Source: Thermoanaerobacter pseudethanolicus ATCC 33223
GTDB lineage: Bacteria; Bacillota; Thermoanaerobacteria; Thermoanaerobacterales; Thermoanaerobacteraceae
Assembly (NCBI RefSeq): GCF_000019085.1
Contig: NC_010321.1
Coordinates: 248,001-312,000, forward strand
DNA length: 64,000 nt
Direction: 5' to 3'
The position numbers were made by a program, and so were the translations under genes. Positions 37,631 to 46,751 of this stretch are shown piece by piece. The notes under the pieces are model-generated. The model saw only the letters and a list, made by a program, of their open reading frames with translations. It searched no databases and was not told the origin of the DNA. Every line of letters begins with the position of its first letter. Position 1 is the first letter of the stretch.

Positions 37631-39118
37631 GTGAATAAACTATTTATAGTAGGCTTAGGGCCGGGTTCGGCAGATTCCATTACACTGGGTACGATAGAGA
37701 AAATGAAAAATGCTGATAAGGTTTTTTTGCGGACAGAAAAGCATCCGGTAGTTCCTTATCTTAAAACGCAGGGAATTATTTTTGACACTTTTGACAAGAT
37801 GTACGAAAAAAGTACTACTTTTGAAGAAGTTTATGAAAATATTGCGCGGGAAATAATAGATATAGCAAAAAAATATCGAAAGGTTGTGTATGCTGTTCCA
37901 GGACATCCTTATGTAGCGGAAAAATCTGTGGAATACATATTAAACTTTTGTAACGATTGTGCCGATATATCAATAGAGGTTATACCAGCTATTTCTTTTA
38001 TTGATGCCATTATAGGCGAATTGAAAATTGACCCTATATATGGCCTCAAAATAATTGATGGTTTGTCTTTGGATGTTCAAAAGCCTGATAAGAGATGTGG
38101 CAATATTGTTGTGCAGGTGTATGATAGATTTATAGCTTCAGAAGTGAAGTTAAAACTGGCAGAAGTGTATGGAGACAGTTATCCTGTGACTGTTATAAAA
38201 AATGCGGGGATTCCAGGGAAACAAGTAATAGAGACAATACCCCTTTATATGATTGACAGGCTCGATTGGATTGATTATCTTACTTCTTTATACATACCTC
38301 CTGTACAAACACTCTTTCAAGAAAAGTATGACATATATGACCTTTTAGAGATAATGAGAATTTTAAGAAGTGAAAAGGGATGTCCATGGGATAAAGAGCA
38401 GACTCATCAAAGCCTTGAAAAATATTTGGTGGAAGAGAGTTATGAGTTAGTTGATGCGATTGAAAAAGAATCTGAGGATAAGATGGTAGAAGAGTTAGGA
38501 GATGTGCTTTTACAAGTTGTATTCCATTCACAAATTGCAAAGGAGAGGGGAACATTCAATTTTGGCGATGTAGTAGATGGCATATGCAAAAAGATGATTT
38601 GGAGGCATCCTCACGTTTTTGGGACAGAAGAATTAAAAACTTCTAAAGCCGTATTAGAAAAATGGGATGAGTTGAAAAAAGAGGAGAAAGATTTAAATTC
38701 TTATACGGAAGTTTTAAAAGATGTGCCAAGGTATATGCCTGCTCTTATGCGAAGCTATAAGATTCAAGAAAAAGCTGCAAAGGTGGGTTTTGATTGGGAG
38801 AGGGTTGAGGATGCACTTTCTAAAGTCTATGAGGAATTAGAAGAATTAAAGGAGGTGTATAAAGGGAAAGATAAAGAAAAGATTATTGAGGAAGTTGGAG
38901 ATTTAATTTTTGCAGTGGTAAATGTAGCTAGATTTTTAGATGTAGAACCAGAAAGCGCAACTCACAACACAGTGGAAAAATTTATAAAGCGATTTGAATA
39001 CATTGAAAAAACTGCGGCAAAGAATGGACAAAAATTGGATGAAATGACTTTAAGTGACATGGATAAGCTGTGGAATGAAGCAAAGATGAATAATTTTAAT
39101 AAAAAAAATGAAAAATAA
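37631..39118 (+). CDS. mazG: Nucleoside triphosphate pyrophosphohydrolase MazG with methylase-like domain (YabN)
   Basis: 495 residues. The N-terminal part (about 1-220) has the tetrapyrrole (corrin/porphyrin) methylase fold with GLGPGSADSITLGT; the C-terminal half holds two MazG units with EExxE and ExxD metal motifs, seen in EKYLVEESYELVDAIEK and EELGDVLLQVVFHSQ. The fused form is YabN of Bacillus. It hydrolyses NTPs to NMP and pyrophosphate, probably cleaning the nucleotide pool. I start at GTG 37631, after TTGGGGTGG. It opens the conserved spore/cell-division neighbourhood yabN-yabR. Confidence 0.92.
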   Translation: MNKLFIVGLGPGSADSITLGTIEKMKNADKVFLRTEKHPVVPYLKTQGIIFDTFDKMYEKSTTFEEVYENIAREIIDIAKKYRKVVYAVPGHPYVAEKSVEYILNFCNDCADISIEVIPAISFIDAIIGELKIDPIYGLKIIDGLSLDVQKPDKRCGNIVVQVYDRFIASEVKLKLAEVYGDSYPVTVIKNAGIPGKQVIETIPLYMIDRLDWIDYLTSLYIPPVQTLFQEKYDIYDLLEIMRILRSEKGCPWDKEQTHQSLEKYLVEESYELVDAIEKESEDKMVEELGDVLLQVVFHSQIAKERGTFNFGDVVDGICKKMIWRHPHVFGTEELKTSKAVLEKWDELKKEEKDLNSYTEVLKDVPRYMPALMRSYKIQEKAAKVGFDWERVEDALSKVYEELEELKEVYKGKDKEKIIEEVGDLIFAVVNVARFLDVEPESATHNTVEKFIKRFEYIEKTAAKNGQKLDEMTLSDMDKLWNEAKMNNFNKKNEK

Positions 39119-39195
39119 GCGTAAATTAGCAGGATTTTTCGATTTTGTGAAGAATAAATAAGAGTAAAACATATTTAAACTAAGGAGGTATTGTT

Positions 39196-39471
39196 GTGAA
39201 TAAGGCAGATCTTGTTGCGAAAATTGCAGAAAAAAGTGAGTTAACAAAAAAGGATGCTGAAAAGGCATTAAATGCTTTCATTGAAGCAGTAGAAGAAGCA
39301 TTGAAGAATGGTGACAAAGTTCAATTAGTAGGGTTTGGCACATTTGAAGTAAGAGAAAGAGCTGAAAGAAAAGGTAGAAATCCTCAGACAAAAGAAGAAA
39401 TAACTATTCCTGCTTCAAAAGCTCCTATTTTCAAAGCAGGAAAAGCGTTAAAGGATTTAGTAAATTCTTAA
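39196..39471 (+). CDS. hup: HU family DNA-binding protein
   Basis: 91 residues, the standard HU length. It bends and packs DNA as a dimer. The HU signature [20 protein letters not shown] lies at about 46-65. GTG start at 39196, 5-6 bases after AAGGAGG. Followed at once by an intrinsic terminator. In Bacillus and clostridia, hbs-type genes often sit in this neighbourhood beside mazG and the S4 protein gene. Confidence 0.96.
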   Translation: MNKADLVAKIAEKSELTKKDAEKALNAFIEAVEEALKNGDKVQLVGFGTFEVRERAERKGRNPQTKEEITIPASKAPIFKAGKALKDLVNS

Positions 39472-39501
39472 GAAAATCAGGTCTTTATGACCTGATTTTC
39501 T
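39471..39501 (+). terminator. hup terminator
   Basis: Perfect 13-base arms (39471-39483 and 39489-39501), loop TTTAT; the T-rich right arm is followed by TACTTTTGT. Confidence 0.8.
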
Positions 39502-39525
39502 TACTTTTGTCTGGAGGTAAGAAGT

Positions 39526-39771
39526 ATGAGAGTCGACAAGTTTTTGAAAGTTTCAAGGCTTATCAAAAGGCGTACGATTGCAAAAGAGGCCTGTGACAAG
39601 GGATTAGTTTTTATAAATGGCAAGCAAGCAAAAGCTAGTGACGAAGTAAAAGAACATGATATAATAGAGATAAACTTTGGAAATAAAATTGTCAAAGTAG
39701 AGGTTTTAGATGTAAAAGAACATGCTTTAAAAGACGAGGCTTACAAAATGTATAAATTGATAGAAGAATGA
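39526..39771 (+). CDS. rqcP: S4 RNA-binding protein RqcP (YabO)
   Basis: 81 residues made almost entirely of an S4 domain: MRVDKFLKVSRLIKRRTIAK with the loop KGLVFINGKQAK. RqcP works with RqcH on the 60S-equivalent 50S subunit to add alanine tails to stalled nascent chains (ribosome-associated quality control). Gene order mazG-hup-rqcP is widely kept in Firmicutes and supports the call over other small S4 proteins. ATG behind CTGGAGGTAAG. Confidence 0.9.
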   Translation: MRVDKFLKVSRLIKRRTIAKEACDKGLVFINGKQAKASDEVKEHDIIEINFGNKIVKVEVLDVKEHALKDEAYKMYKLIEE

Positions 39772-39826
39772 ATGATTTGTGAAAATCCCTCAAATACTAT
39801 AAACAAAAGTATAGGAGGGATTTTAA

Positions 39827-40807
39827 TTGTATAGGAACATACTGAAATTAATTGCGGTGTTAGTAGCTTTGTTATTTGCCATGACTTCCTGCAAGCCGCC
39901 TACAAAAAAACCAGAACCTATTAGGAAGCCACGAATGGAACTACCTAAAATACCCGCAAAAATAAATGTGGGTGAAAACAAAGAACCTGTTCTTAAAGTT
40001 TATGTTGTGCAAACAGGTAAAATTGAAAATATGCCTTTGGAGAAATATGTTGAAGGTACAGTGGCGGGAGAGATAAAAAATTATTGGCCAATTGAGGCTT
40101 TAAAAGCCCAGGCGATTTTAGCTAGGACATATGTTTTAAATTTTGTAAGTACTAAAAAGTCAAAATATCCTGGAGCCGACATATCAACAGATTTTGAGGA
40201 GGCTCAGGCTTGGAACCCTTCAAATATAAATTCTAAAATAAAAGAAGCCGTAAAAGATACGCGAGGTGTAGTTGCTGTATATGACGGAAAATTTATAAAT
40301 GCATGGTTTCACTCTCATGCAGCAGGACAAACTGCTTTGGCTAAGGAAGGCCTTAATTACAAAGAGCCAGAACCTCCTTATATTGTGAGTGTAAAGTCAA
40401 ATGAAAGTCCTAGTGCACCGGCTAATGTAAAGCATTGGACAGCTATTTTTACCAAAAGTGAAGTGATTGATGCATTAAAAAAAATGGGGCTGGGCATAAA
40501 CGATTTTAAAACTGTGAAAATAGGTACAAAAGGGGCTTCAGGAAGAACTGTAAACTTTCTTTTTGACAAAACGCCTGTAAATGCTCCCGATTTTAGAATG
40601 GCAATTGGAAGTGAAAGGCTAAAGTCCACTATGATAGATGAAGTTTCTTACGATGGAAGTAAATTGGTGATAAAAGGGAGAGGGTTTGGGCATGGTGTAG
40701 GAATGTCTCAATGGGGAGCATATCAGATGGCTAAAGAGGGGAAAAAGGCAAAAGATATACTAAACTATTATTTTAAAGGCATAAATATAGTAAAAATTTG
40801 GGATTAA
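39827..40807 (+). CDS. SpoIID/LytB-domain lipoprotein
   Basis: 326 residues. The N-terminal signal with lipobox AMTSC (about 18-22) predicts a lipoprotein, followed by a proline-rich linker and a SpoIID/LytB domain (about 55-325) with MPLEKYVEGTVAGEI, ALKAQAILARTYVL and the C-terminal GFGHGVGMSQWGAYQMA. SpoIID proteins are lytic transglycosylases acting on denuded glycan during engulfment. The position next to yabP suggests sporulation or envelope turnover. TTG start at 39827 behind ATAGGAGGG. It is not the canonical spoIID, which lies with the spoIIQ region elsewhere in related genomes. Confidence 0.87.
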   Translation: MYRNILKLIAVLVALLFAMTSCKPPTKKPEPIRKPRMELPKIPAKINVGENKEPVLKVYVVQTGKIENMPLEKYVEGTVAGEIKNYWPIEALKAQAILARTYVLNFVSTKKSKYPGADISTDFEEAQAWNPSNINSKIKEAVKDTRGVVAVYDGKFINAWFHSHAAGQTALAKEGLNYKEPEPPYIVSVKSNESPSAPANVKHWTAIFTKSEVIDALKKMGLGINDFKTVKIGTKGASGRTVNFLFDKTPVNAPDFRMAIGSERLKSTMIDEVSYDGSKLVIKGRGFGHGVGMSQWGAYQMAKEGKKAKDILNYYFKGINIVKIWD

Positions 40808-40834
40808 AATCCTCCGGAAGGAGGATTTTTTTTT
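40806..40834 (+). terminator. Terminator after the SpoIID-like gene
   Basis: Arms AAAATCCTCC (40806-40815) and GGAGGATTTT (40820-40829), GGAA loop, then TTTTTG. The left arm overlaps the stop codon. Confidence 0.85.
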
Positions 40835-40907
40835 GTTCTAAAAAAAGTACAAGATTCATAGATAATAATAGTCTATTAAAAAGAAGGGAGGTTTAAAGAG
40901 GGTTAAA

Positions 40908-41204
40908 ATGGAAGATAAAAGGAACTTTTCAAGAACTGGGAAACCTCATAATATTACAATTGAAAATAGAGAAAGAATCAGTATTTCTGGGGTAACGAAT
41001 GTTGTAAGCTTTGACGAAGAAACAGTAATATTAGAGACGGATTTAGGAGTTTTGACGATAAGAGGTCAGGGGCTTCACATTAATAAATTGAACCTTGATG
41101 ATGGACAAGTGTCAATTGATGGTGAAGTAATAAATCTAAATTACAGTGACAAAAGTGGTCTTATAGGAAAATCAGGGGGGTTTATAAGTAGAATGTTTCG
41201 ATAA
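40908..41204 (+). CDS. yabP: Sporulation protein YabP
   Basis: 98 residues. The family is recognised from HNITIENRERISISGVTNVV (residues 14-33) and ETDLGVLTIRGQGLHINKLN. In Bacillus YabP is made in the mother cell under sigma-E and, together with YabQ, is needed for cortex and spore coat formation. ATG behind AAGGGAGG with an intervening AAAGAGGGTTAAA, so spacing is long. Here a hypothetical protein, a phosphatase and a pyrophosphatase gene separate yabP from yabQ, unlike the adjacent arrangement in Bacillus. Confidence 0.9.
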   Translation: MEDKRNFSRTGKPHNITIENRERISISGVTNVVSFDEETVILETDLGVLTIRGQGLHINKLNLDDGQVSIDGEVINLNYSDKSGLIGKSGGFISRMFR

Positions 41205-41228
41205 GTCGCATGTTGCGGCTTATTTTGT
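41201..41228 (+). terminator. yabP terminator
   Basis: ATAAGTCGCA (41201-41210) pairs with TGCGGCTTAT (41214-41223, one G-T pair), followed by TTTGTTTT. Confidence 0.75.
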
Positions 41229-41312
41229 TTTATGTACTCGATTTTAAAAAGTTTAATTGCTATAATAAATTTGGATATTTTTGCGCAAAGGAAGTAGAGA
41301 GGTGTGAAACAA

Positions 41313-41972
41313 ATGAGTGAGGAGAGAAAAAATTGGTTTAAAAACATGACTACAAAAGAAAAAGTAGAATATATATGGGACTATTATAAAGTTTATATTA
41401 TCGTAAGTATATTAGTAATCTATTTGTTGGTTTCTTTTACAAGTAGTATTATTAATAGAAAGGATTACGTATTAAATATCGCTTTAATTGGCAAATATAT
41501 GGATTTTGATAGACAAAGTGAATTTTCTAAAAAAGTCACTAAAGAATTAATTGGCGATCCTTCTGGAAAAAAACAAGCTTCTATTGATTTTTATAGGTTT
41601 GTAAAGGGTCCGAATGGTAATTTTACTCTTGACCCTGCCTCAACTCAAAAATTAATGGCTAGAATGGGGGCTCAAGATATAGATGTCATTGTTTTAGATA
41701 AAAATAATTTTGATATATTGGCAAGACAAGGAGCTTTTTTGCGATTAGATAAGGTAAAAGAGTTAAATTTATCAGGGTTAAATGTAGCAAAAGTAGAGAA
41801 ACCCTCTGGTGAGTTAAAACCAGGTGTTTACGGAATATATGTTGGATGGAATAATGAATATTTAAAAAATCTGGGATATGACTATAATGATAAAATTATT
41901 GCAATTATGGCGAATGGACAACGCAAAGATTTGGCTATAAAATTTGTAAAATGGCTTTTGGATGTAAAATAA
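41313..41972 (+). CDS. Membrane-anchored hypothetical protein
   Basis: 219 residues from ATG 41313 (GAGAGG upstream; a GTG at 41304 overlaps the site). A basic N-terminal segment (KNMTTKEKVEYIWDYYKVY) precedes one membrane helix at about 33-50, then an extracytoplasmic domain of about 165 residues with a late GVYGIYVGWNNEYLKNLG stretch, which recalls the end of extracellular solute-binding proteins. I do not recognise the family with certainty. Short sequence before the helix and position among spore genes suggest a small envelope protein. No partner transport genes lie beside it. Confidence 0.65.
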   Translation: MSEERKNWFKNMTTKEKVEYIWDYYKVYIIVSILVIYLLVSFTSSIINRKDYVLNIALIGKYMDFDRQSEFSKKVTKELIGDPSGKKQASIDFYRFVKGPNGNFTLDPASTQKLMARMGAQDIDVIVLDKNNFDILARQGAFLRLDKVKELNLSGLNVAKVEKPSGELKPGVYGIYVGWNNEYLKNLGYDYNDKIIAIMANGQRKDLAIKFVKWLLDVK

Positions 41973-41987
41973 AGGAGGAGAGATCAA

Positions 41988-42626
41988 TTGAAAAAAATGA
42001 AAAAAGTCTTTTTAGTAGATTTTGATGGTACTGTTACTAAAGTGGATACTGTTGATTTGATGGTGAAAAAGTTTGCAAAAGATGGATGGCAGTATTATGA
42101 GGAACTATGGGAAAAAGGGGAAATGTCTACTGAGGAATGCGCAATTGAAACATTAAAACTTATGGAAGTAGATGAGAAAAAGCTTTTAGATTTGCTTTAC
42201 ACAATTGAAATAGATGATTATTTTATGGAGTTTTTAAATTTTTGCAGAACAAAAGATTATGAAGTTGTAATAGTGAGCGATGGATATGACTTTAATATAA
42301 AAGCTATTATGGACAAATATGGTTTTAATATAAAATTTTACAGTAACAAACTTTGGTTTGAGGATGGAATAATAAAAGTGGATTTTCCACATAAAAGCAA
42401 GGATTGTGATAAATGCGGCATGTGTAAACTGGAAGTATTGAATAGATACAAAATTAGGGGATATTATGTAGTTTATATAGGTGATGGATATTCAGACTTT
42501 TGCGTCTCTCAACATGCAGATAAAGTCTTTGCAAAAGGAGTTTTGGAAAAATACTGTAAAGAAAATGAGATTCCATGCACTCCTTTTAGAAATTTTGGCG
42601 ATATTATAGAAAAGTTAAAGCGATAA
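41988..42626 (+). CDS. HAD-family phosphatase, MtnX-like
   Basis: 212 residues of HAD subfamily IB. Motif I is VDFDGTVT (about 10-17), motif II VIVSDGYD, and motif IV IGDGYSDFC. An inserted DCDKCGMCK cysteine cluster near 141-149 is typical of MtnX-like enzymes, which dephosphorylate 2-hydroxy-3-keto-5-methylthiopentenyl-1-phosphate in methionine salvage. No other mtn gene is nearby, so the true substrate could differ. TTG start at 41988 after AAAGGAGGAG. Convergent with the pyrophosphatase gene through a perfect 15-bp hairpin. Confidence 0.8.
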   Translation: MKKMKKVFLVDFDGTVTKVDTVDLMVKKFAKDGWQYYEELWEKGEMSTEECAIETLKLMEVDEKKLLDLLYTIEIDDYFMEFLNFCRTKDYEVVIVSDGYDFNIKAIMDKYGFNIKFYSNKLWFEDGIIKVDFPHKSKDCDKCGMCKLEVLNRYKIRGYYVVYIGDGYSDFCVSQHADKVFAKGVLEKYCKENEIPCTPFRNFGDIIEKLKR

Positions 42627-42653
42627 ACTTCAGTGGGTGTTTATCGCTTTAAC
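42614..42653. terminator. Bidirectional terminator, MtnX-like / pyrophosphatase
   Basis: Perfect 15-base arms (42614-42628 and 42639-42653) around a 10-base loop, overlapping both 3' ends. Confidence 0.85.
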
Positions 42654-44249
42654 AAGGGGTGGTAATACTTGTTTTTTTCTAGATATGACATAAGGCAAAT
42701 AAAAGCTGTTGTTTTTTATTTCAACGTTAAAAGCCCTTTGTAACAGCTCTTTGTTGTTTCCTACAAAAAGTATTTCAGATCCCTCATTTATTATGTCTGT
42801 CAACATAAGCAATAAAATGTCGTAGTCTTTGTCTTTTTTCACTTTTTCCATAAAGCTTATAAGCTGTTGTTTTAATTCTCCTGCATCTGTAAGAGTGTTT
42901 ACCTGTCCTATGCCGATTTTATAATTATTTATTGTAAATTCTTTAAAATCTGTATAAAATATTTCTTCAACAGTTTTCCCTTCTAAAGAGGTACCTGCTT
43001 TGAACATTTCAGTTCCAAACTCATTTATGTCTATGTTGGCAATTTCTGCAAGTTTCTTAGCTGCTCTTACGTCTTCTGGTGTGCAAGTAGGAGATTTAAA
43101 TACAAGAGTATCTGATAAAATAGCAGCGCACATTATTCCCGCTATTTTTGGTTCTGGAATTAGCCCTTTTTCTTCAAAAAGTCGATTTATAATTGTAGCA
43201 GTAGAGCCTACTGGATGGTTTCTAAATAGTATTGGTTGCTCTGTTTCTATCGTCCCAATCCTGTGATGGTCAATTATTTCTAATATTCTTGCTTGTTCTA
43301 TTCCTTCAACTGCTTGCGAAAATTCATTGTGATCTACCATTATGACGTTTTTTCTTTCGTAGTCTAAAATATGTCGCCTTGCAAGTAGTCCTACAACTTT
43401 TCCTTCTTCATCGACAACTGGAAAGTTGCGGTATCTATATTTTAACATTACTTCTTTTACATCATCAATATAATCGCTGACTCTAAATGTTAATAGGTCT
43501 TCTTTTTTTATTACATATGATAATGGTATACTTTGGTTTAATAATTTAACAGTGTCAAAAGTATCTGGTACAACTTTTATAATTGTTACTTTGTATTGTT
43601 TAGCTAGTTCAAGAATTTTTTCTGAAATTCCGTTATTGCCAGTAATTATGAGAGCTTTTATTCCTTGTTGAATTGCAGCTTGCTGTATATCATCTCTGTC
43701 TCCAACGATTAAGATATCTCCTTTCTTTATTCTTTTTAATACATTTTCTTTAGACATTGCAGCTACTAAAATGTCTCCTTCAAGATAATCTACATATCTT
43801 AAAATTTCTTCTCCTTTCAAAGTAGCTAATATATTGTCAATAGGAATTTTATATTTAGATAATTCATGAGAAGAGGAAAGATATGCCTTTGCCAAATCTC
43901 CTACTGTTGCAATTCCTATTAATTTGTTTTCATTATCTACTACTGCTATTGTTCTAATGTTTTTTTCCATCATAGCGTTCCATGCTTCAAACATGGAGGT
44001 GTTTTCTTTAAAAACAAGAGGTTTATCAAATTTAATGTCTTGTACTTGAGTATATACATTTTCAATAAAAATAGGCTCTTCTACTCCAAAATAGTCTAAT
44101 ACAAATTTTGTCTCTCGGTTTATAGGACCTAATCTAACAGGTATAGCATTTATACCTTCAGATATGCGCTTTAGATAGGCATAAGCAATAGCTGAGCAAA
44201 TAGAATCGGTATCTGGATTTCTATGTCCGGAAACATATACTGTTGTCAT
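42630..44249 (-). CDS. Manganese-dependent inorganic pyrophosphatase with CBS and DRTGG domains
   Basis: 539 residues. The DHH phosphatase fold is split by a regulatory insert: N-terminal GHRNPDTDSICSAIAYAYL (about 8-26), CBS domain 1 (about 70-130), a DRTGG domain (about 135-245), CBS 2 (about 250-310), then the catalytic IIDHHRIGT motif and the DHHA2 domain. Such CBS-PPases hydrolyse pyrophosphate and are inhibited or activated by adenine nucleotides and diadenosine polyphosphates bound at the CBS pair. In clostridia it provides energy-responsive control of pyrophosphate. ATG 44249 behind GGGGCGATGC, a moderate site. Confidence 0.92.
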   Translation of the reverse strand: MTTVYVSGHRNPDTDSICSAIAYAYLKRISEGINAIPVRLGPINRETKFVLDYFGVEEPIFIENVYTQVQDIKFDKPLVFKENTSMFEAWNAMMEKNIRTIAVVDNENKLIGIATVGDLAKAYLSSSHELSKYKIPIDNILATLKGEEILRYVDYLEGDILVAAMSKENVLKRIKKGDILIVGDRDDIQQAAIQQGIKALIITGNNGISEKILELAKQYKVTIIKVVPDTFDTVKLLNQSIPLSYVIKKEDLLTFRVSDYIDDVKEVMLKYRYRNFPVVDEEGKVVGLLARRHILDYERKNVIMVDHNEFSQAVEGIEQARILEIIDHHRIGTIETEQPILFRNHPVGSTATIINRLFEEKGLIPEPKIAGIMCAAILSDTLVFKSPTCTPEDVRAAKKLAEIANIDINEFGTEMFKAGTSLEGKTVEEIFYTDFKEFTINNYKIGIGQVNTLTDAGELKQQLISFMEKVKKDKDYDILLLMLTDIINEGSEILFVGNNKELLQRAFNVEIKNNSFYLPYVISRKKQVLPPLVKAINTH

Positions 44250-44326
44250 GATGCATCGCCCCTATTTTAGTTTCATTCTTATTGCAATGGATAAATATAA
44301 TATAACAAGAAAAGGAGGGTATGTAA

Positions 44327-44803
44327 ATGGTAATAACAATACAAAATCAAGTTTATGCATTTTTAGTAACAGTATATGGTGGTTTTGTGCTGGGATTTAT
44401 ATACGATATTTTTAAAGTAACAAGGCGAGTTTTTAGGCTTAAAAAAACTTTTTCTAATATTGCCGATATTATATTTTGGCTTTTTGGGACAATTACTATG
44501 CTTTATTTTATGTATATAAGCAATTACGTTGAAATCAGGTTTTATAGTTTTTTAGGATTTGCAATTGGAGTTATTCTTTATTATGTGTTACTAAGTTATT
44601 TCATCACCCAAGCTTTAATTGGAATTTATGAATTTACAATAAAGTTTTTAAAAAAGATGGCAGAGATTATTATATACCCTGTTAAAATAGTAGTCAATTT
44701 TTTTATTGTTCCTTATAGGTTTACAAGAAAAATTTTAACTTTGCCTGGTGCTTTTCTAAAAAATAATTTAACCCATTTTAAGATTTTTAAGAGGAAAAAA
44801 TAA
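44327..44803 (+). CDS. yabQ: Spore cortex biosynthesis protein YabQ
   Basis: 158 residues with about four membrane helices: an N-terminal VYAFLVTVYGGFVLGFIYDIF in part, two central helices, and a basic C-terminal tail. The early GGFVLGFIYDIFKVTRR stretch is typical of YabQ. In Bacillus it is a mother-cell membrane protein essential for cortex formation. Start ATG behind AAAGGAGGG. It heads the conserved yabQ-divIC-yabR string. Expression by sigma-E is expected from the family, not shown here. Confidence 0.87.
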   Translation: MVITIQNQVYAFLVTVYGGFVLGFIYDIFKVTRRVFRLKKTFSNIADIIFWLFGTITMLYFMYISNYVEIRFYSFLGFAIGVILYYVLLSYFITQALIGIYEFTIKFLKKMAEIIIYPVKIVVNFFIVPYRFTRKILTLPGAFLKNNLTHFKIFKRKK

Positions 44804-44871
44804 AGGATTTTTTAAAGAAATGTCGAATAAAAATAATAGATTAATCCGCATTGTGAAAGTAGGTGTTTTGA

Positions 44872-45159
44872 GTGAAAAAACTAAAGAAGATATTGTTTTT
44901 TGCCTTTATTGCATATGTTGCCTTTACTTTTTTTCAGCAGCAAGTAGCATTAGAGAAACTTAATAATAGGTATAGGGATTTGAAAAATAAAGAAGCTGCA
45001 GTAATAAAAGAGAATAAGTATTTAAATGAATTACTTCACCAGATGAATAGTGAAAGTTTTATTGAAAATGAGGCAAGGCAAAAATTGGGGTTGGTTAAAA
45101 AAGGAGAAATAATTTATGTAGATATTTCAAAAACTAAGACACAAGAGACAAAAAAGTGA
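44872..45159 (+). CDS. divIC: Septum formation initiator (DivIC/FtsB-like)
   Basis: 95 residues: a short basic cytoplasmic end, one membrane helix (about 6-22), then a coiled coil (about 23-65) and EARQKLGLVKKGEIIYVD, the DivIC/FtsB ending. It forms a complex with FtsL/DivIB in the divisome. GTG start at 44872 behind GTAGGTGTTTTGA. Position between yabQ and yabR is the conserved Firmicute arrangement. Confidence 0.9.
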   Translation: MKKLKKILFFAFIAYVAFTFFQQQVALEKLNNRYRDLKNKEAAVIKENKYLNELLHQMNSESFIENEARQKLGLVKKGEIIYVDISKTKTQETKK

Positions 45160-45246
45160 TTTCGAAAAATTTATCTTGAAATATTTTGTATTTTAATATA
45201 TAATGAACTCATTAATAAAATTTTTAGAGGGAGGATCTTTATTTAT

Positions 45247-45669
45247 ATGCCATTTGAGGTTGGAGATGTTGTTGAGGGCACTGTGTTAAACATCACAGAT
45301 TTTGGAGCATTTATTCAGCTACCAGAGGGAAAAACTGGGTTGGTGCATATTTCGGAAGTTGCTAATACCTATGTAAAAGACATTAGGGAGCATTTGAAGG
45401 AGCATGATAAAGTAAAAGTAAAAATATTGTCCATGGATGCTAATGGAAGAATAAGTTTGTCAATCAAAAAGGCTTTGCCTAAAAATAATAAAGAAAGAGA
45501 TCCAAAGGATTTTGTATGGCAGAGCAATAGGAATTATAATACTAATAGTTCTTTTGAAGAGAGATTGCTTAAGTTTTTAAAGGATTCAGACGAAAGACAG
45601 CAACAGCTGCGAAAGAATTTTGATTCCAAGAGAAGAAATACTGGCTATAGAAAAAGCAATGGATATTAA
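45247..45669 (+). CDS. yabR: S1 RNA-binding domain protein (YabR)
   Basis: 140 residues. An N-terminal S1 domain (about 1-72; VGDVVEGTVLNITDFGAFI, then GKTGLVHISEV and GRISLSIKKA) followed by a polar tail rich in Asn, Arg and Lys. General-stress GSP13 and YabR proteins of this type associate with ribosomes. Start ATG 45247; GGGAGGATC lies upstream at 45230-45238. It closes the yabQ-divIC-yabR unit and is followed by a terminator hairpin. Confidence 0.88.
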   Translation: MPFEVGDVVEGTVLNITDFGAFIQLPEGKTGLVHISEVANTYVKDIREHLKEHDKVKVKILSMDANGRISLSIKKALPKNNKERDPKDFVWQSNRNYNTNSSFEERLLKFLKDSDERQQQLRKNFDSKRRNTGYRKSNGY

Positions 45670-45695
45670 CTTCGGGTTATGCCCGAAGATTTTTC
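45670..45695 (+). terminator. yabR terminator
   Basis: CTTCGGG (45670-45676) pairs with CCCGAAG (45682-45688) and is followed by ATTTTTC. Confidence 0.75.
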
Positions 45696-45748
45696 ATAAG
45701 CGAAGGAGAAATTTTACAGGTTTTTACCTGTGATAGTTGGGGGTTATT

Positions 45749-46654
45749 ATGAGAATTTGTGCGATTGATATAGGGACAAATTCAATACGCCAACTTATAT
45801 GTGACATAGATAATGAAAATATAAACAAGATACAAAAAGACGTTGAAATAACTCGATCAGGGGAAGGAATATCTAAAACGGGGAAGTTAAATAATAATGC
45901 GATACAGAGAAGCATTGAAGTGATTGAACGCTTTGTGAAATTGGCCCAAGAAAAAGGCGCAGAAGTTATATATGCTTTTGCAACATCTGCGATGAGGGAT
46001 GCTAAAAATAAAGATGCTTTTTTTGAGCAAATTGGAAAACTTGGGCTAGAGGTAGAAATCATAGATGGAGAAACAGAGAGCTTGTTTGGATATATGGGAG
46101 CGGTGATGGGGGTTAATAAGGAAAATGCACTGGTGTTAGATATAGGAGGAGGAAGTACTGAATTAGCATATAAAGGTAGAGAATTTGTAAAAGAAAGTTT
46201 CGATATTGGGGCTGTGAGGCTTACTGAAAAATTTATTAAAAATGACCCTCCTACAGCTGAGGAATATGATGAAATCAGGTTGCATATAATAGATACAATG
46301 GTAAATTCCATTAATAAGTACAAAGAAGTTGAAAATGTCATCGGCATAGGGGGAACGATAACAACTCTTGCTGCTGTTTCTCAGCAATTGGAAATTTATT
46401 CTCAAGAAAAAGTTCATGGCTATCAGCTAAAAAAAGAAGAAATTAAGAGGATTTTAGATAAATTTATGTCTGTTACATTGGAAGAGCGGAAAAAATTTTT
46501 TGGATTGCAACCACAAAGGGCTGATATAATAATTGCGGGAACTGCTATATTACTGACCATATTAGAAATGCTGAGTTTCAAAGAAATAACCGTTAGTGAG
46601 TGGGATAATTTAGAAGGAGCAGTCCTATATAAATTTCGGGAATTTAAGTTATGA
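45749..46654 (+). CDS. ppx: Ppx/GppA family phosphatase
   Basis: 301 residues with the ASKHA fold: IDIGTNSIRQLICDI at the N-terminus, GLEVEIIDGETESLFGYMG in parts, and the phosphate loop LDIGGGSTELAYK near 133-145. Family members split inorganic polyphosphate (Ppx) or pppGpp (GppA). At about 300 residues, lacking the C-terminal HD domain, it resembles the short Ppx forms. ATG 45749 follows TTGGGGG; an upstream TTG at 45737 overlaps it. Single gene before the tRNA cluster. Confidence 0.88.
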   Translation: MRICAIDIGTNSIRQLICDIDNENINKIQKDVEITRSGEGISKTGKLNNNAIQRSIEVIERFVKLAQEKGAEVIYAFATSAMRDAKNKDAFFEQIGKLGLEVEIIDGETESLFGYMGAVMGVNKENALVLDIGGGSTELAYKGREFVKESFDIGAVRLTEKFIKNDPPTAEEYDEIRLHIIDTMVNSINKYKEVENVIGIGGTITTLAAVSQQLEIYSQEKVHGYQLKKEEIKRILDKFMSVTLEERKKFFGLQPQRADIIIAGTAILLTILEMLSFKEITVSEWDNLEGAVLYKFREFKL

Positions 46655-46751
46655 AAATGGAATTTTCATTTGAAGTTGCAAAAGTGGATAAAAAAACTAT
46701 TGACTTAGAGATATAGATATAATATAATAAATACTGTCTCAAGGAGATGAA

